From contig NZ_ASWD01000005.1 of the NCBI RefSeq assembly GCF_000407485.1, positions 248,001-312,000 of the forward strand: 64,000 nucleotides of DNA, given 5' to 3'. Made by a program: the position numbers and the translations under genes. The notes below the pieces were generated by a model that had not been told where the DNA came from, did no database searches, and saw only the letters and a list, made by a program, of their open reading frames with translations. This DNA is from Enterococcus pallens ATCC BAA-351 (GTDB lineage Bacteria; Bacillota; Bacilli; Lactobacillales; Enterococcaceae). Below, piece after piece: positions 17,514 to 27,814 of the stretch (the first letter of the stretch is position 1; every line of letters begins with the position of its first letter).

Positions 17514-18809
17514 TTAATTTATACCTATGCGTTTAAACACTTCATCAACGTTCTTCAAGTGGTAATTGTAATCAAACGCATCGTCTAATTCACTTTCAGA
17601 CAATACACTGGTAATTTTTTCATCAGCTTCTAGCAATGGACGGAAAGCCGTTTGATTATCCCAGGCATACGCAGTTTTTGGTTGAACTAAATCGTAAGCT
17701 TCCTCACGAGTCATACCATTATCAATCAGTTTTAACATCACACGCTGGCTGTAAATTAAGCCGAATGTAGCATCCATATTACGTTTCATATTCTCTGGAA
17801 AGACCGTCAAATTCTTAACGATGTTACCAAAGCGATTCAACATATAATCTACTAAAATCGTCGTATCTGGTACGATAATCCGCTCTGCTGAAGAATGAGA
17901 AATATCTCGTTCATGCCATAATGCCACGTCTTCATAAGCTGTTACCATGTGTCCACGAACTACACGAGCTAATCCGGTCATATTTTCAGAGCCGATTGGA
18001 TTGCGTTTATGGGGCATTGCAGAAGAACCCTTTTGTCCTTTTGCAAAGTATTCTTCTACTTCACGTGTCTCTGATTTTTGCAATCCACGAATTTCAGTAG
18101 CAAATCGTTCAATTGATGTCGCAATTAAAGCTAAAGCTGAGAAATATTCAGCATGTAAGTCTCTTGGCAATACTTGAGTAGAAATTTCCTGTGGTCGAAT
18201 ACCTAAGTGCTCGCAAACATATTTTTCTACAAAAGGCGGAATATTGGCAAATGTCCCAACTGCTCCGGAAATTTTACCAGCTTCAACACCTTTGGCTGCG
18301 CGATCAAATCTTTCAATATTTCGTTTCATTTCTGAATACCAAGTTGCCAGTTTTAAACCAAATGTTGTTGGTTCCGCATGTACACCATGGGTACGTCCCA
18401 TCATCACCGTGTATTTATGTTCTTTAGCTTTTTCACCAATAATTGTCAAAAAGTCAGCTAAATCTTTGCGCAAAATATCATTGGCTTGTTTATACAAATA
18501 GCCATAAGCTGTATCTACTACATCTGTACTAGTCAAACCATAATGAACCCACTTGCGCTCTTCGCCTAAGGTTTCAGAGACTGCACGTGTGAAAGCTACT
18601 ACATCGTGTTTTGTTGATTGTTCAATTTCTAAAATCCGATCGATATCAAAATCAGCTTTTTCACGGATTTTTTTTACATCCTCTTTAGGAATTTCACCCA
18701 ACTCTGCCCAAGCTTCATCAGCTAAAATTTCCACTTCTAACCAAGCACGGTAACGATTTTCATCGCTCCAAATTTCACCCATTTCAGGTCGTGTATAACG
18801 AGGTATCAT
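17514..18809 (-). CDS. purB: Adenylosuccinate lyase
   Basis: This 431-aa enzyme of the fumarase/aspartase superfamily shows the signature [17 protein letters not shown] near residue 262 and [19 protein letters not shown] [17 protein letters not shown] near 140. It releases fumarate from SAICAR and from adenylosuccinate, so it acts in both IMP and AMP synthesis. It ends the purEKB operon, 12 bases after purK, with AAAAGGAG before the ATG. Confidence 0.97.
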   Translation of the reverse strand: MIPRYTRPEMGEIWSDENRYRAWLEVEILADEAWAELGEIPKEDVKKIREKADFDIDRILEIEQSTKHDVVAFTRAVSETLGEERKWVHYGLTSTDVVDTAYGYLYKQANDILRKDLADFLTIIGEKAKEHKYTVMMGRTHGVHAEPTTFGLKLATWYSEMKRNIERFDRAAKGVEAGKISGAVGTFANIPPFVEKYVCEHLGIRPQEISTQVLPRDLHAEYFSALALIATSIERFATEIRGLQKSETREVEEYFAKGQKGSSAMPHKRNPIGSENMTGLARVVRGHMVTAYEDVALWHERDISHSSAERIIVPDTTILVDYMLNRFGNIVKNLTVFPENMKRNMDATFGLIYSQRVMLKLIDNGMTREEAYDLVQPKTAYAWDNQTAFRPLLEADEKITSVLSESELDDAFDYNYHLKNVDEVFKRIGIN

Positions 18810-18821
18810 GTTGTTCTCCTT

Positions 18822-19952
18822 TTAGTCCCAGATTTCAGTATTTTTAATTTCTTTTAATGTTTGTCCAATATCTTCTGTCAGCAGTGTAATGTGTCCCATC
18901 TTTCTGCCCTTTTTAGCCATAGCCTTCCCATAATAATGAAAATGCCAATCAGGCTTCTCATCAATAAGTTCGAAGGTCCCTAGCAGATTTTCTCCTAACA
19001 CGTTTACCATAACTGCTTCTGACAGCAATTTAGGTTGAGCCAATGGCCATCCGCAAACACCACGTATATGAGCATCGAACTGGCTCATGGAACAAGCTTC
19101 AATTGTATAGTGACCAGAATTGTGCGGACGAGGAGCCATTTCATTAACATATAAAGCACCAGCTTTAGTCAAAAACAGTTCAACACATAAGGTACCAACT
19201 AAGTCAACACCTTCTGCAATCACTTCCGCAATTCGTTTAGCTTCCTCAGCCACCGCCGGATCAATTTGAGCAGGGGCAATAGTCTCATGCAAAATATTAT
19301 TGCGATGAATATTCTCAACGACAGGGAAAGTCACATATTCTCCATATCCATTTCCAGCGACCAACACAGATAATTCCTTCTCAAAGGGAATCCAAGCTTC
19401 TAAAACACATGTGCCAGAGCGCAATAGATTCATGGAAGGAGCTAAATCAGAAGTTCCTTTTAATACATATTGACCATGACCATCATATCCTCCACGTGTA
19501 GTTTTTAGTACACAAGGATAGCCGATACCTTCAATAGCATCTTGAATATCTGTGGGACTAATAATAGTAGCATATGGAGCAATCACGATATTATTTCCTT
19601 CTAAAAAAGCTTTTTCCATCAGGCGATCTTGTGTAATTGCCAGCAAGTCCGTTCCTTGAGGGATGTTCGCTCGGTCAATAATTTGATTTAGTGTATCGAC
19701 ATCCACATTTTCAAACTCATAGGTAATCACTTGTGTACAGCGAGCCATCTCTTCAAGCGCCGCCTGATCATCATAAGGGGCAATAATATGCCAATCAGAA
19801 ACTTGTGAAGCAGGACAGTCTTCTGTCGGATCAATAATCCCAATACGAAAGCCCATTTCTTTGGCACTGATCGCCATCATACGGCCTAACTGTCCACCGC
19901 CTACAATTCCAATTGTTGCGCCCGGTTGTAAAGGTTTAACCAAGTTGTTCAC
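18822..19952 (-). CDS. purK: 5-(Carboxyamino)imidazole ribonucleotide synthase
   Basis: This 376-aa ATP-grasp protein starts [17 protein letters not shown] and contains [16 protein letters not shown] and [18 protein letters not shown]. It carboxylates AIR to N5-CAIR with ATP and bicarbonate. Translation appears to begin at GTG (19952), 17 bases inside purE; a TTG three codons later is an alternative. It is coupled to purE, whose product uses N5-CAIR. Confidence 0.95.
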   Translation of the reverse strand: MNNLVKPLQPGATIGIVGGGQLGRMMAISAKEMGFRIGIIDPTEDCPASQVSDWHIIAPYDDQAALEEMARCTQVITYEFENVDVDTLNQIIDRANIPQGTDLLAITQDRLMEKAFLEGNNIVIAPYATIISPTDIQDAIEGIGYPCVLKTTRGGYDGHGQYVLKGTSDLAPSMNLLRSGTCVLEAWIPFEKELSVLVAGNGYGEYVTFPVVENIHRNNILHETIAPAQIDPAVAEEAKRIAEVIAEGVDLVGTLCVELFLTKAGALYVNEMAPRPHNSGHYTIEACSMSQFDAHIRGVCGWPLAQPKLLSEAVMVNVLGENLLGTFELIDEKPDWHFHYYGKAMAKKGRKMGHITLLTEDIGQTLKEIKNTEIWD

Positions 19953-20424
19953 TACTTTCCAATACAGAATCTTTCATTTTCTGACGTTTAGCTTCTAAAC
20001 GATCAGCTATGTTTTCATCATACATTGAAAGCATCTGTGCCGCAAGTAGTCCTGCGTTAGTTGCTCCTGCTTTTCCGATAGCAGTGGTTGCTACTGGAAC
20101 TCCACCTGGCATTTGAACAATCGACAATAGAGAATCTAAACCATTTAGTGCTTTTGATTGAACTGGTACACCAATAACTGGCAAAGTGGTTTTTGCTGCT
20201 ACCATCCCTGGTAAATGAGCTGCCCCACCCGCACCAGCAATAATGACTTTAATTCCTCTACCTCTGGCTTTTTCAGCAAAGTCGAACATTAAGTCTGGCG
20301 TACGATGCGCAGAAACTACCTGCTTTTCATAAGCTATTTCTAACTCGTCTAAACTTTCGCAAGCATGTTTCATTGTTTCCCAATCAGAGGTACTTCCCAT
20401 AATAATCGCTACTTCTGGCTTCAT
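19936..20424 (-). CDS. purE: N5-carboxyaminoimidazole ribonucleotide mutase (class I PurE)
   Basis: This 162-aa protein carries [30 protein letters not shown] and [14 protein letters not shown], the conserved set of class I PurE. It converts N5-CAIR to CAIR. GAAAGGAG lies before the ATG. It is first in purEKB, with a strong promoter and a PurR-type box upstream. Confidence 0.97.
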   Translation of the reverse strand: MKPEVAIIMGSTSDWETMKHACESLDELEIAYEKQVVSAHRTPDLMFDFAEKARGRGIKVIIAGAGGAAHLPGMVAAKTTLPVIGVPVQSKALNGLDSLLSIVQMPGGVPVATTAIGKAGATNAGLLAAQMLSMYDENIADRLEAKRQKMKDSVLESSEQLG

Positions 20425-20451
20425 AAGTTGCTCCTTTCATTCGTCATTCAC

Positions 20452-20480
20452 ATTCTATCAAGCAATTAAATTGAAGTCAA
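20452..20480 (-). promoter_or_regulatory. Promoter of purEKB
   Basis: TTGACT (20475-20480), 17 bp and TAGAAT (20452-20457) lie 28 bases before the purE ATG. Confidence 0.8.
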
Positions 20481-20484
20481 AACA

Positions 20485-20529
20485 ATATTCGAATGATAAA
20501 AATAATTTAAACCCTATCGTTCGTGTTTT
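20485..20529 (-). promoter_or_regulatory. PurR-type box region upstream of purE
   Basis: AAAACACGAACGATAGGG (20512-20529, minus strand) repeats the purC and guaC core. A second possible half, ATTCGAAT, sits nearer the promoter at about 20487-20496 and could be the partner box in opposite orientation. PurR generally binds paired CGAA boxes. Confidence 0.6.
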
Positions 20530-20621
20530 AACGTTTTTATTCACTTTTTATTATAGGAGCTTTTTCATTTTGGAGAATGCAGGTATCCCTTTTAAAGAAA
20601 TAATTATAGTTCTCTATTTGC

Positions 20622-20659
20622 AAAAAAAAATCCAAATGCACAAAAGCATCTGGAATTTT
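20622..20659 (-). terminator. Terminator of xpt-pbuX
   Basis: The stem AATTCCAGATGC / GCATTTGGATT has one mismatch and a TTTTGT loop. TTTTTTTT follows on the minus strand, immediately after the pbuX stop. Confidence 0.85.
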
Positions 20660-20663
20660 TTCT

Positions 20664-21983
20664 TTACATGTGTGAATGAGTTGTCTCAATTGAAGCTGTC
20701 GCTTTGCGAGGATACCCATTAAAAATTAAATTCAATACAATCGCTGATAAACTACTCATAACAATTCCATTACCAGTAAACATTTGAACAGTTGCAGGTA
20801 GTTGATTAAATAGCGTCGGCATTGCATTGAATCCTAAGCCAAACCCAATTGAAATGGCAATAATCAACAAATTCTTCTCATTTTGGAAATCAACACTAGA
20901 CAGCATTTTCATTCCTTGTACAGCTACCATGCCGAACATTACCAGCATACCGCCTCCTAAAACTGGTTCAGGGATGATTTGTGCCAAGGCACCAATCTTT
21001 GGGAACAAGCCTAAGATAACTAGAAAGACTGCTGAAAAGTAAATTGGACGCCGAGTTTTAATCCCAGATAGTTGAACTAAACCGACATTTTGGGAAAATC
21101 CAGTATAAGGAAAAGTATTGAAAATCCCTCCCAAAACAACTGCTAATCCTTCTGCACGATACCCGCGCTTCAAATCATCTTCTTGAACTCTCTTACCGGT
21201 AATATCACCTAAAGCAAAGTAAACACCAGTTGATTCAACCATGCTGACAATCGAAATAATTATCATCAATAGGATTGATGATACATCAAAAGTTGGTGTT
21301 CCAAAGTAAAATGGTTGCGGTACATGAAACAAAGGCGCATGACCGATTGCTGCAAAATCTACTTGATTTAAAACCATTGCTAGCAGCGTTCCTCCAACCA
21401 AACCGACTAATACTGCAATTGAACGAACAAATCCTTTACCAAAAATCTGAATGATTAAGATAAGTAGGATAGTCACAAATGCCAACAATAAAGTTGTTGG
21501 CTCGCCGAAGTTTGGAGCAGTCGCGTCACCACCGCCCATTTTCGTGATAGCTACTGGAATTAAGGTTAGGCCAATAGTAGTAATTACTGTACCTGTAACT
21601 ACAGGTGGAAACAATTTTTCTACTTTTGAAAAGAAGCCAGCAATTAAAACAATAAATACACCTGCCGCAATAATTGAACCATAAATTGCACCAATCCCTT
21701 TCGTTTGACCAATCAGAATTAAAGGAGCTACAGCTTGAATCGCACAACCTAAAACAACTGGTAAGCCAATTCCGAAAAACTTATTTACTGTTAATTGCAA
21801 TAAGGTAGCAATTCCACACATAAAAATATCAATGGAAATTAAATACGTCATTTGTGATTCGTTAAATCCTAAACCTGTTCCAATTAATAAAGGAACAGCT
21901 ACTGCTCCTGCATACATCGCTAATAAGTGCTGCAACCCCAAAACAGCAGCTTTTCCATTTCCATTCTGATTTGACAAAGTCAT
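20664..21983 (-). CDS. pbuX: Xanthine permease (NCS2 family)
   Basis: This 439-aa membrane protein has about 14 hydrophobic segments. NCS2 motifs are visible: [18 protein letters not shown] at the start and [23 protein letters not shown] with [17 protein letters not shown] in the middle. It imports xanthine by proton symport in the characterised relatives. Its ATG overlaps the xpt stop by four bases. The operon is controlled by the guanine riboswitch upstream of xpt. Confidence 0.92.
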   Translation of the reverse strand: MTLSNQNGNGKAAVLGLQHLLAMYAGAVAVPLLIGTGLGFNESQMTYLISIDIFMCGIATLLQLTVNKFFGIGLPVVLGCAIQAVAPLILIGQTKGIGAIYGSIIAAGVFIVLIAGFFSKVEKLFPPVVTGTVITTIGLTLIPVAITKMGGGDATAPNFGEPTTLLLAFVTILLILIIQIFGKGFVRSIAVLVGLVGGTLLAMVLNQVDFAAIGHAPLFHVPQPFYFGTPTFDVSSILLMIIISIVSMVESTGVYFALGDITGKRVQEDDLKRGYRAEGLAVVLGGIFNTFPYTGFSQNVGLVQLSGIKTRRPIYFSAVFLVILGLFPKIGALAQIIPEPVLGGGMLVMFGMVAVQGMKMLSSVDFQNEKNLLIIAISIGFGLGFNAMPTLFNQLPATVQMFTGNGIVMSSLSAIVLNLIFNGYPRKATASIETTHSHM

Positions 21984-22561
21984 GCATCCTCCTCTAAAAA
22001 TGCTACTTTACCATCATGCAGGGAAGCAATTCGTGCTAGGGAAACAACCGGAATATCCATATCTTCTAATAATTGGCGACCATCTTGGAAAGATTTTTCA
22101 ATTAGAATACCAATACCAGCTACCTCTGCTCCAGCTTGGCGACACAATTCGATTAATCCTTTAGCAGCTTGACCATTCGCTAAAAAATCATCTATTAATA
22201 ATACGCGGTCTTCATTTGATAAAAATTTTCGAGAAATCGAAATAGTACTGGTTACTTGTTTAGTAAAAGAATAGACGGAAGAAGTTAATAGCTCTTCATC
22301 CATTGTTAAACTTTTGGATTTGCGAGCAAAGATCATTGGCACGCCTAATGCTTGAGCAGCATACAAGGCTGGAGCAATCCCAGAAGATTCAATAGTAACT
22401 ACCTTCGTAATGTTTTGGTCAGCAAAGACTTCTGCAAAGCGTTGACCAGTAGCTTCCATTAATACAGGATCCACTTGGTGAGTAACAAACTCATCCACCT
22501 TAAGTACTCCATCACCCAACACACGTCCATTTTTCTTAATACGCTCTGTCAATTCTTTCAT
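21980..22561 (-). CDS. xpt: Xanthine phosphoribosyltransferase
   Basis: This 193-aa PRTase is the usual length for Xpt. It has [14 protein letters not shown] near residue 18, the PRPP loop [21 protein letters not shown] near 125, and [13 protein letters not shown]. It salvages xanthine to XMP. The start at 22561 (MKELTERI) is chosen because GAGGGAG lies upstream and an extended frame would run back through the riboswitch terminator. It is coupled to pbuX. Confidence 0.95.
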   Translation of the reverse strand: MKELTERIKKNGRVLGDGVLKVDEFVTHQVDPVLMEATGQRFAEVFADQNITKVVTIESSGIAPALYAAQALGVPMIFARKSKSLTMDEELLTSSVYSFTKQVTSTISISRKFLSNEDRVLLIDDFLANGQAAKGLIELCRQAGAEVAGIGILIEKSFQDGRQLLEDMDIPVVSLARIASLHDGKVAFLEEDA

Positions 22562-22580
22562 AATTCTCTCCCTCTCTGTG

Positions 22581-22602
22581 GTCTTTTGTTTAAACAAAAG
22601 AC
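22581..22602 (-). repeat. Perfect 22-bp palindrome before the xpt ribosome binding site
   Basis: The sequence GTCTTTTGTTT is followed directly by its reverse complement AAACAAAAGAC. It lies between the riboswitch terminator and the Shine-Dalgarno and lacks a U-tract. It could be a protein operator or a 5' mRNA hairpin. Confidence 0.5.
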
Positions 22603-22614
22603 GCACCAATTCTG

Positions 22615-22653
22615 CAAAAAGCAAAAAAGGTACGCCAAACGTACGATTTTTGC
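22615..22653 (-). terminator. Riboswitch-controlled terminator upstream of xpt
   Basis: The long hairpin GCAAAAA-tc-GTACG / CGTAC-c-TTTTTTGC is followed by TTTTTGC on the minus strand. Its 5' arm begins at the last bases of aptamer helix P1, as expected of a purine riboswitch that terminates when ligand is bound. Confidence 0.8.
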
Positions 22654-22716
22654 TTATAGTCTTGCGTTTACGGCACAAGGTAGAAACTGTCATCCCTATC
22701 ATGACGATATATAAGC
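22652..22716 (-). promoter_or_regulatory. Guanine-type purine riboswitch
   Basis: On the minus strand, P1 GCTTATA/TATAAGC encloses P2 GTCAT/ATGAC and P3 CTTGTG/CGCAAG. The conserved joining sequences GTTTCTACC, CCGTAAA and GACTATA are present. The C in GACTA (position 74 of the family numbering) indicates guanine or hypoxanthine rather than adenine. It controls xpt-pbuX, as in Bacillus subtilis. Confidence 0.95.
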
Positions 22717-22732
22717 TTTAAAATATAGTAGC

Positions 22733-22761
22733 ATTATCCACATTTTGAAAAGAAAAAGCAA
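22733..22761 (-). promoter_or_regulatory. Promoter of the xpt-pbuX riboswitch transcript
   Basis: TTGCTT (22756-22761), 17 bp and GATAAT (22733-22738). The -35 overlaps the 3' arm of the clpB terminator hairpin. TATATT slightly downstream is an alternative -10. Confidence 0.55.
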
Positions 22762-22817
22762 GTAAAAATGATGATTCATGAAAATTTTCATCACAAATTC
22801 ATCATTCTCACTTGCTT
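22751..22817 (-). terminator. Long imperfect hairpin terminator after clpB
   Basis: AAGCAAGT (22810-22817 read on minus) pairs with ACTTGCTT (22756-22763), with an inner AATGATGA/TCATCATT arm. TTTCTTTTC follows. It begins about 20 bases after the clpB stop. Confidence 0.7.
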
Positions 22818-22836
22818 CATTAATTAAACGGAAGCA

Positions 22837-25440
22837 TTATTCTTCGATCGGTTCATTTTGAAAAACCAACTGATCACCTAACAATTCAATCGTAACTCGT
22901 GTTTTAGGCAGTACTCGACCGGCTATAATTTCTTTAGCCAATGGTGTTTCCACTTCACGAGTAATGAATCGTTTCAAAGGTCGTGCTCCATATTGAGGTT
23001 CATAAGCATTCTCAGCAATCCAAGCTTTCGCTTGATCTGTAATAACTAACTTAATCTCCTGATCTTCTAAACGAAGAGAAAGCTGAGCAACTAATTTCTC
23101 TACAATTCCTTTTACATTTTCTAAACTTAACGGCGTAAATAAAATTGTATCATCAATACGGTTCAAAAATTCCGGTTTAAAATGTCCCCTCAGCATATTC
23201 ATGACTTGTTCTTGAACAGCTTCAGGAATTTCGCCCTCACCAGTCACTCCGTCAAGCAGCAGCTGTGATCCAATATTGCTTGTCATAATTAACACCGTAT
23301 TCTTGAAATCGACCACTCGCCCCTTAGAATCGGTTAAACGTCCATCATCCAACACCTGCAGCAATATATTGAAAACATCTGGATGAGCTTTTTCAATTTC
23401 ATCTAACAATATAATGGTATATGGATTACGACGAACTGCTTCTGTTAACTGGCCTCCTTCTTCATAGCCGACATATCCTGGAGGTGCTCCAACTAGTCGT
23501 GACACAGAGTGCTTTTCCATATATTCACTCATATCGATTCGAACCATATGATCTTCCGAGTCAAACAAATTTTCAGCCAAAGCTTTTGCCAGCTCTGTTT
23601 TACCAACACCGGTTGGACCCAAGAATAAGAAAGAGCCTAATGGCCGATTGGGATCTTGTAACCCGGCACGAGAACGAAGAACTGCATCACTTACCGCATC
23701 CACTGCCTCGTCTTGACCAATTACTCGTTGATGCAATGTATTGTTAAGATTTAACAGTTTTTCTCTTTCACCTTCCACTAGCTTCGTCACTGGAATACCT
23801 GTTAAACGAGCAACCACTTGAGCAATTTCATTTTCTGTCACTGATTCTTGGACCATGCGAATGTCATTACTTTCATTCTTAGCTTCTAGATCAGCCAATT
23901 CTTTTTCCAATTGTGGAATTGTTCCATGGCGTAAAACAGCAGCTCGTTCTAAATCGTAATTATTTTCTGCATCTTCCAATTCATGCTTAGCCTGATCAAT
24001 TTCGGCTCTTTTATTTGAAACAGCGTTAACTTCTTCTTTTTCTGTCTCCCATTGCAGCCGCATTGTGTTTGCTTCTTCACGTAAATCCGCTAGCTCCTCC
24101 TGCAAGTTGCTTAAACGTTTCTTGCTGGCATCATCCGTTTCCTTTTTCAAAGCAGCTTCTTCAATTTCTAGCTGCATTAAACGGCGGGTAACCTGATCTA
24201 ACTCTGTCGGCATTGAGTTCATTTCCACACGAATACTAGCACTTGCCTCATCTACAAGATCAATTGCTTTATCTGGTAAAAAGCGATCTGTAATATAGCG
24301 ATCAGATAGTGTAGCAGCGGCCACCAAAGCATTGTCATGAATATTAACGCTATGGTGAATTTCAAAGCGTTCCTTCAGTCCTCTTAAAATACTAATTGTG
24401 TCTTGAACTGTTGGCTCTTTTACCAATACTTTTTGGAAGCGTCGTTCTAACGCTTTATCCTTTTCCATGTACTGACGATACTCATCTAACGTAGTGGCAC
24501 CAATTAAATGCAGCTCACCACGGGCAAGCATTGGCTTCAATAAGTTTCCGGCATCCATGCTGCCTTCTGTTTTACCGGCTCCTACAATATTGTGAATTTC
24601 ATCAATGAAAAGTAAAATTTGACCGTCAGATTTTTTAACTTCTTTCAAAACAGACTTTAATCGTTCTTCAAATTCTCCCCGGAATTTTGCACCAGCAATA
24701 AGTGAACCCATATCTAATGAAAAAATGGTTTTATCTTTTAGATTTTCTGGTACGTCTTTACGAACAATCCGCTGCGCTAATCCTTCTACAATAGCCGTTT
24801 TACCTACGCCAGGTTCACCAATTAGAACTGGATTGTTTTTAGTTTTACGCGAAAGGATTCGAATCACATCACGTATTTCTTCGTCCCGACCAATAATTGG
24901 ATCTTGTTTTCCATTTTTTACTTGTTGAACTAAGTCAACTCCGTATTTTTCCAAAGCCTTATAAGTTTCTTCCTGATTTTGAGAAGTCACACGATCCCCT
25001 CCTCGTATATCCTCAATATTTTTTTGTACTTCTTTTTTGTTTAATCCAGCCTGATTCAAATATTTCGTCAAGCGATAATTTTTCAAATTCATCAATGCAA
25101 GTATGACGATCTCCGTAGACAGATACTCATCCTGATACTTTTCTCGCAATTTATCCGCTTCACTTAAAAGTGAGAATAAATTCTGACTAAGATTTTGTCC
25201 ATACTTTACATTACCTCCAGCTACTGTCGGATAATCCTCTAAGGATCGATCAACTTCCGCTTCAAATGCATCTACATCTAACCCAGCATCTACATAAAAG
25301 TTACGTCCAAAGTGATTTGGCTGCAATAATATTTTCCATAGATGAGCAATATCAATTTCCTGATGTTGGCGTGTCACGGCAATTTGCTGTGCCTCAGCAA
25401 TCGCTTCTTGCAAGGTAGTGGTCATTTTTTCAATATTCAT
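22837..25440 (-). CDS. clpB: ATP-dependent chaperone ClpB (Hsp100 disaggregase)
   Basis: This 867-aa protein has an N-terminal Clp repeat domain, AAA+ domain 1 with [13 protein letters not shown] near 206, a coiled-coil middle domain around 405-530 ([13 protein letters not shown]), and AAA+ domain 2 with [13 protein letters not shown] near 605. The middle domain distinguishes ClpB from ClpC/ClpE, and no ClpP-docking loop is apparent. It rescues aggregated proteins with DnaK. AGGAGG precedes the ATG. A CtsR box overlaps its promoter. Confidence 0.97.
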   Translation of the reverse strand: MNIEKMTTTLQEAIAEAQQIAVTRQHQEIDIAHLWKILLQPNHFGRNFYVDAGLDVDAFEAEVDRSLEDYPTVAGGNVKYGQNLSQNLFSLLSEADKLREKYQDEYLSTEIVILALMNLKNYRLTKYLNQAGLNKKEVQKNIEDIRGGDRVTSQNQEETYKALEKYGVDLVQQVKNGKQDPIIGRDEEIRDVIRILSRKTKNNPVLIGEPGVGKTAIVEGLAQRIVRKDVPENLKDKTIFSLDMGSLIAGAKFRGEFEERLKSVLKEVKKSDGQILLFIDEIHNIVGAGKTEGSMDAGNLLKPMLARGELHLIGATTLDEYRQYMEKDKALERRFQKVLVKEPTVQDTISILRGLKERFEIHHSVNIHDNALVAAATLSDRYITDRFLPDKAIDLVDEASASIRVEMNSMPTELDQVTRRLMQLEIEEAALKKETDDASKKRLSNLQEELADLREEANTMRLQWETEKEEVNAVSNKRAEIDQAKHELEDAENNYDLERAAVLRHGTIPQLEKELADLEAKNESNDIRMVQESVTENEIAQVVARLTGIPVTKLVEGEREKLLNLNNTLHQRVIGQDEAVDAVSDAVLRSRAGLQDPNRPLGSFLFLGPTGVGKTELAKALAENLFDSEDHMVRIDMSEYMEKHSVSRLVGAPPGYVGYEEGGQLTEAVRRNPYTIILLDEIEKAHPDVFNILLQVLDDGRLTDSKGRVVDFKNTVLIMTSNIGSQLLLDGVTGEGEIPEAVQEQVMNMLRGHFKPEFLNRIDDTILFTPLSLENVKGIVEKLVAQLSLRLEDQEIKLVITDQAKAWIAENAYEPQYGARPLKRFITREVETPLAKEIIAGRVLPKTRVTIELLGDQLVFQNEPIEE

Positions 25441-25484
25441 TTGATTACCTCCTCTGACCCGTTCGAGGTTTCCCTCACAAATAA

Positions 25485-25513
25485 ATTATACTCCTTTGGT
25501 CAAAATTGGTCAA
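25485..25513 (-). promoter_or_regulatory. clpB promoter
   Basis: TTGACC (25508-25513), 17 bp and TATAAT (25485-25490). It is a strong sigma-A promoter with the CtsR repeat over the -35 and spacer. Confidence 0.88.
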
Positions 25514-25514
25514 A
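25498..25514 (+). promoter_or_regulatory. CtsR operator
   Basis: The heptad repeat GGTCAAA-ATT-GGTCAAA matches the CtsR consensus of two GGTCAAA units three bases apart. It would repress clpB until heat or protein stress inactivates CtsR. No CIRCE element is seen. Confidence 0.92.
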
Positions 25515-25590
25515 ATTTTTATGTTTGAAAAGCATAATTTTCGTAGACTTTTAAGGAAAATGCTACAATTTCACTAAAGGAGATGAGTAG

Positions 25591-26601
25591 ATGATTTCTA
25601 GAGCAATTGGCTTTGAAAAAGGTTTTGACTTAGCAGATGGTAATTTTTTTGAAACTTTTGAAATTATGCTGCCTCAATTAACAGAATATGACGTGATGGT
25701 TCAAAACATCGCGATTTCAATAAATCCTATCGATACCAAGTTGCGCCAAACTGGAAAAGGAACAAAAGCGCCGCACATTTTAGGCTTCGATAGTGTTGGT
25801 ATCGTCACCCAAGTAGGAGAACAAGTTCCTGATTTGGTTGCTGGTGACCGTATCATTTTTGCTGGAACAACTAATCGTTATGGTAGTTATAGCGAGAAAC
25901 AAATTGTAGATTCACGAATCGTGGCTAAATTACCTGAAAATATATCGTCAGAAAAAGCCGCTGCACTTCCCTTAACTTTCCTAACTGCTTATGAATTGCT
26001 TTTTGAAAAAATGGATTTGATCCCTAAAGAAAACGGAAATAACGAGACTATCTTAATTATAAATGGCGCTGGCGGCGTCGGCTCTATCATGATTCAATTA
26101 GCAAAGTGGGCTGGTTTGAACGTGATCGCTACCGCCTCACGCCCTGAAACAATTGCATGGTGTGAGAAACTTGGTGCCAATCATGTTATAAGCCATCAAA
26201 AAAATCTTACTCGACAAGTAAATAAATTAGGCTATGAAACTCTCCCATACATTGCAATCTTACATTCCTCCGATCACTATTACGATGAAATGACTGGTCT
26301 GTTGAGTCCTTTTGGTTATCTTGGATCAACTGTAACAACCGGTAAAGATCACAATTTAGCCAAGCTAAAAGAGAAGTCAGGAAGCTTTGTATGGGAGTAT
26401 ATGTTTGCCAAAACCGACTATAATTATCAAATTGAATCTCAAGGAAAAGCACTAAGCTTATTGTCCAATCTTCTATCTACTGAGAAAATTCAATCCACTC
26501 TAACAGAAACTCTAGACGGCTTATCGCCTGAAGTATTTTATCAAGCTCATCAAAAAATCGAATCGAATCAAATGATTGGCAAGTTAGTTATACGTTATTA
26601 A
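25591..26601 (+). CDS. Zinc-type alcohol dehydrogenase-like protein (MDR superfamily)
   Basis: This 336-aa medium-chain dehydrogenase/reductase has an N-terminal GroES-like domain (NPIDTKLRQTGKG, HILGFDSVGIV) and a Rossmann motif INGAGGVGSIMIQLAKWAG near residue 156. The structural zinc cysteines are absent, as in quinone-oxidoreductase-like members (ZADH family). It probably reduces quinones or enones with NADPH; the substrate is unknown. AAAGGAG lies before the ATG. It diverges from clpB, so the CtsR site lies in its upstream region. Confidence 0.85.
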   Translation: MISRAIGFEKGFDLADGNFFETFEIMLPQLTEYDVMVQNIAISINPIDTKLRQTGKGTKAPHILGFDSVGIVTQVGEQVPDLVAGDRIIFAGTTNRYGSYSEKQIVDSRIVAKLPENISSEKAAALPLTFLTAYELLFEKMDLIPKENGNNETILIINGAGGVGSIMIQLAKWAGLNVIATASRPETIAWCEKLGANHVISHQKNLTRQVNKLGYETLPYIAILHSSDHYYDEMTGLLSPFGYLGSTVTTGKDHNLAKLKEKSGSFVWEYMFAKTDYNYQIESQGKALSLLSNLLSTEKIQSTLTETLDGLSPEVFYQAHQKIESNQMIGKLVIRY

Positions 26602-26607
26602 AGTATC

Positions 26608-26645
26608 AAAAAAGGAAGCCTATGACTGATTGTCGGCTTCCTTTT
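26608..26645. terminator. Terminator between two convergent genes
   Basis: AAAAAGGAAGCC / GGCTTCCTTTTT is a perfect 12-bp stem with a 14-base loop. It overlaps the last codons of the minus-strand flippase-like gene and can act in both directions. Confidence 0.88.
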
Positions 26646-27669
26646 TAATTTCCTTCGCTTCATCGAATTCTGTTTTAATTTCTTTTTGTTTTGTCACTAG
26701 AACATAAATCATTCCGATCAAAAATGGCATCAAATATGTCGCATAACGATAGAGCAATAAAGAGGACACAGCATCGACATTATCCACGATGTGCTTAAAC
26801 AATAATACATAGACAAACTCGAATCCACCAATTCCACCTGGGGCTGGTAAAACCCCACCCAGGGTAACAGTGAAACTAATAAGTGCAATAGATAAAGTGA
26901 ATGATAAATCAGAATAGCTCTGACTCAAAATGAAATAAGGGATAACATACCACACAGCTAGTTTAGCCATATTTGAAGCAAACACCTTAATTACAACCTG
27001 TTTATTTTGAATAAAGGTTTGAATTGTTTCTCGTAAAGAGTAAAACTGCAAATTGGCCCGATCAACTAAGTCACGCCAACGTTGTCTTTTAAAGATGCGA
27101 TTAGAAATCTTTACGAAAATTACCTGTGCACTAACATTTAGACTGAATATTAGCAATACCGCAACAATTGCTAAAGTTACAGACATACCAATTAGAACCA
27201 GCATGATTCCATTGGGTACCTCCTGCCGCAAAACGTCTGATTCCAACAATAAAAACACCAATGCCCAAATCATTACCGCAATTTTATAAGTTACCATTCG
27301 CAAAGCCGTAACCCCAGTGCCTTGAGAAAGCTTTAACTCCTTCTTGCGGTAGTAAATAACTTCAGCAACAATTGATCCCGTTCCAAAGGTTACCACACGA
27401 TAAAAAGTTGCATAAGCTGATGCAAAGAAGCCATCCATAATCGTAAAAGATGGATTATATTCTGCAGCTATATTTTTTATTGTGTAACCTTCAATTAATT
27501 GACTTACTGCTCCTAAGGCAGTAACACCTAGCAAAATCGGCCAGGATGTCGTCGTTAGTTCTTCAAAAATCTCACCTAAAGAGTCACGAATTACGAAAAA
27601 AATTAATCCAATAACTACTAAAAATAAGAGGATGTTCAAGAACAGCTTTCGATTAACAGAAAGATTCAT
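26620..27669 (-). CDS. Flippase-like membrane protein (lysylphosphatidylglycerol synthase TM region / UPF0104)
   Basis: This 349-aa protein has about eight to nine membrane segments and the family features GYTIKNIAAEYN near residue 62 and GGVLPAPGGIGGFEFVYVLLF near 278. It resembles the N-terminal flippase half of MprF but has no aminoacyl-transferase domain, so it may move a lipid rather than make lysyl-PG. The charged C-terminal tail is cytoplasmic. It is monocistronic. A possible promoter, TTGCTC (27722-27727), 17 bp and TAGGCT (27699-27704), precedes it. Confidence 0.82.
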   Translation of the reverse strand: MNLSVNRKLFLNILLFLVVIGLIFFVIRDSLGEIFEELTTTSWPILLGVTALGAVSQLIEGYTIKNIAAEYNPSFTIMDGFFASAYATFYRVVTFGTGSIVAEVIYYRKKELKLSQGTGVTALRMVTYKIAVMIWALVFLLLESDVLRQEVPNGIMLVLIGMSVTLAIVAVLLIFSLNVSAQVIFVKISNRIFKRQRWRDLVDRANLQFYSLRETIQTFIQNKQVVIKVFASNMAKLAVWYVIPYFILSQSYSDLSFTLSIALISFTVTLGGVLPAPGGIGGFEFVYVLLFKHIVDNVDAVSSLLLYRYATYLMPFLIGMIYVLVTKQKEIKTEFDEAKEIKKEADNQS

Positions 27670-27746
27670 TTTTGACCCTCATTTGTTTGTTTTGTTATAG
27701 CCTATCACACTATCTACCCTGGAGCAAAAAAGCAACCTTAAAACAG

Positions 27747-27797
27747 AAAAATTTTTAGGCAAAATCTACAAAATAATTTTGAGATTCTGCCTAAAAA
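27747..27797 (-). terminator. Terminator after pepT
   Basis: TTTTTAGGCAGAATCT and AGATTTTGCCTAAAAA form a 16-bp stem with one mismatch, followed by TTTTTCTG. It closes the trmK-nif3-pepT transcript. Confidence 0.82.
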
Positions 27798-27814
27798 TTA
27801 CTAACTATATTTCA

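Noticed and set aside
20537-20719. 60-codon minus-strand frame between pbuX and purE
   Set aside because: It begins inside the pbuX 3' end and runs through the xpt-pbuX terminator without a ribosome binding site.
22562-22702. N-terminal extension of xpt by 47 codons
   Set aside because: It would be encoded by the purine riboswitch and its terminator; GAGGGAG before 22561 gives the usual Xpt length.
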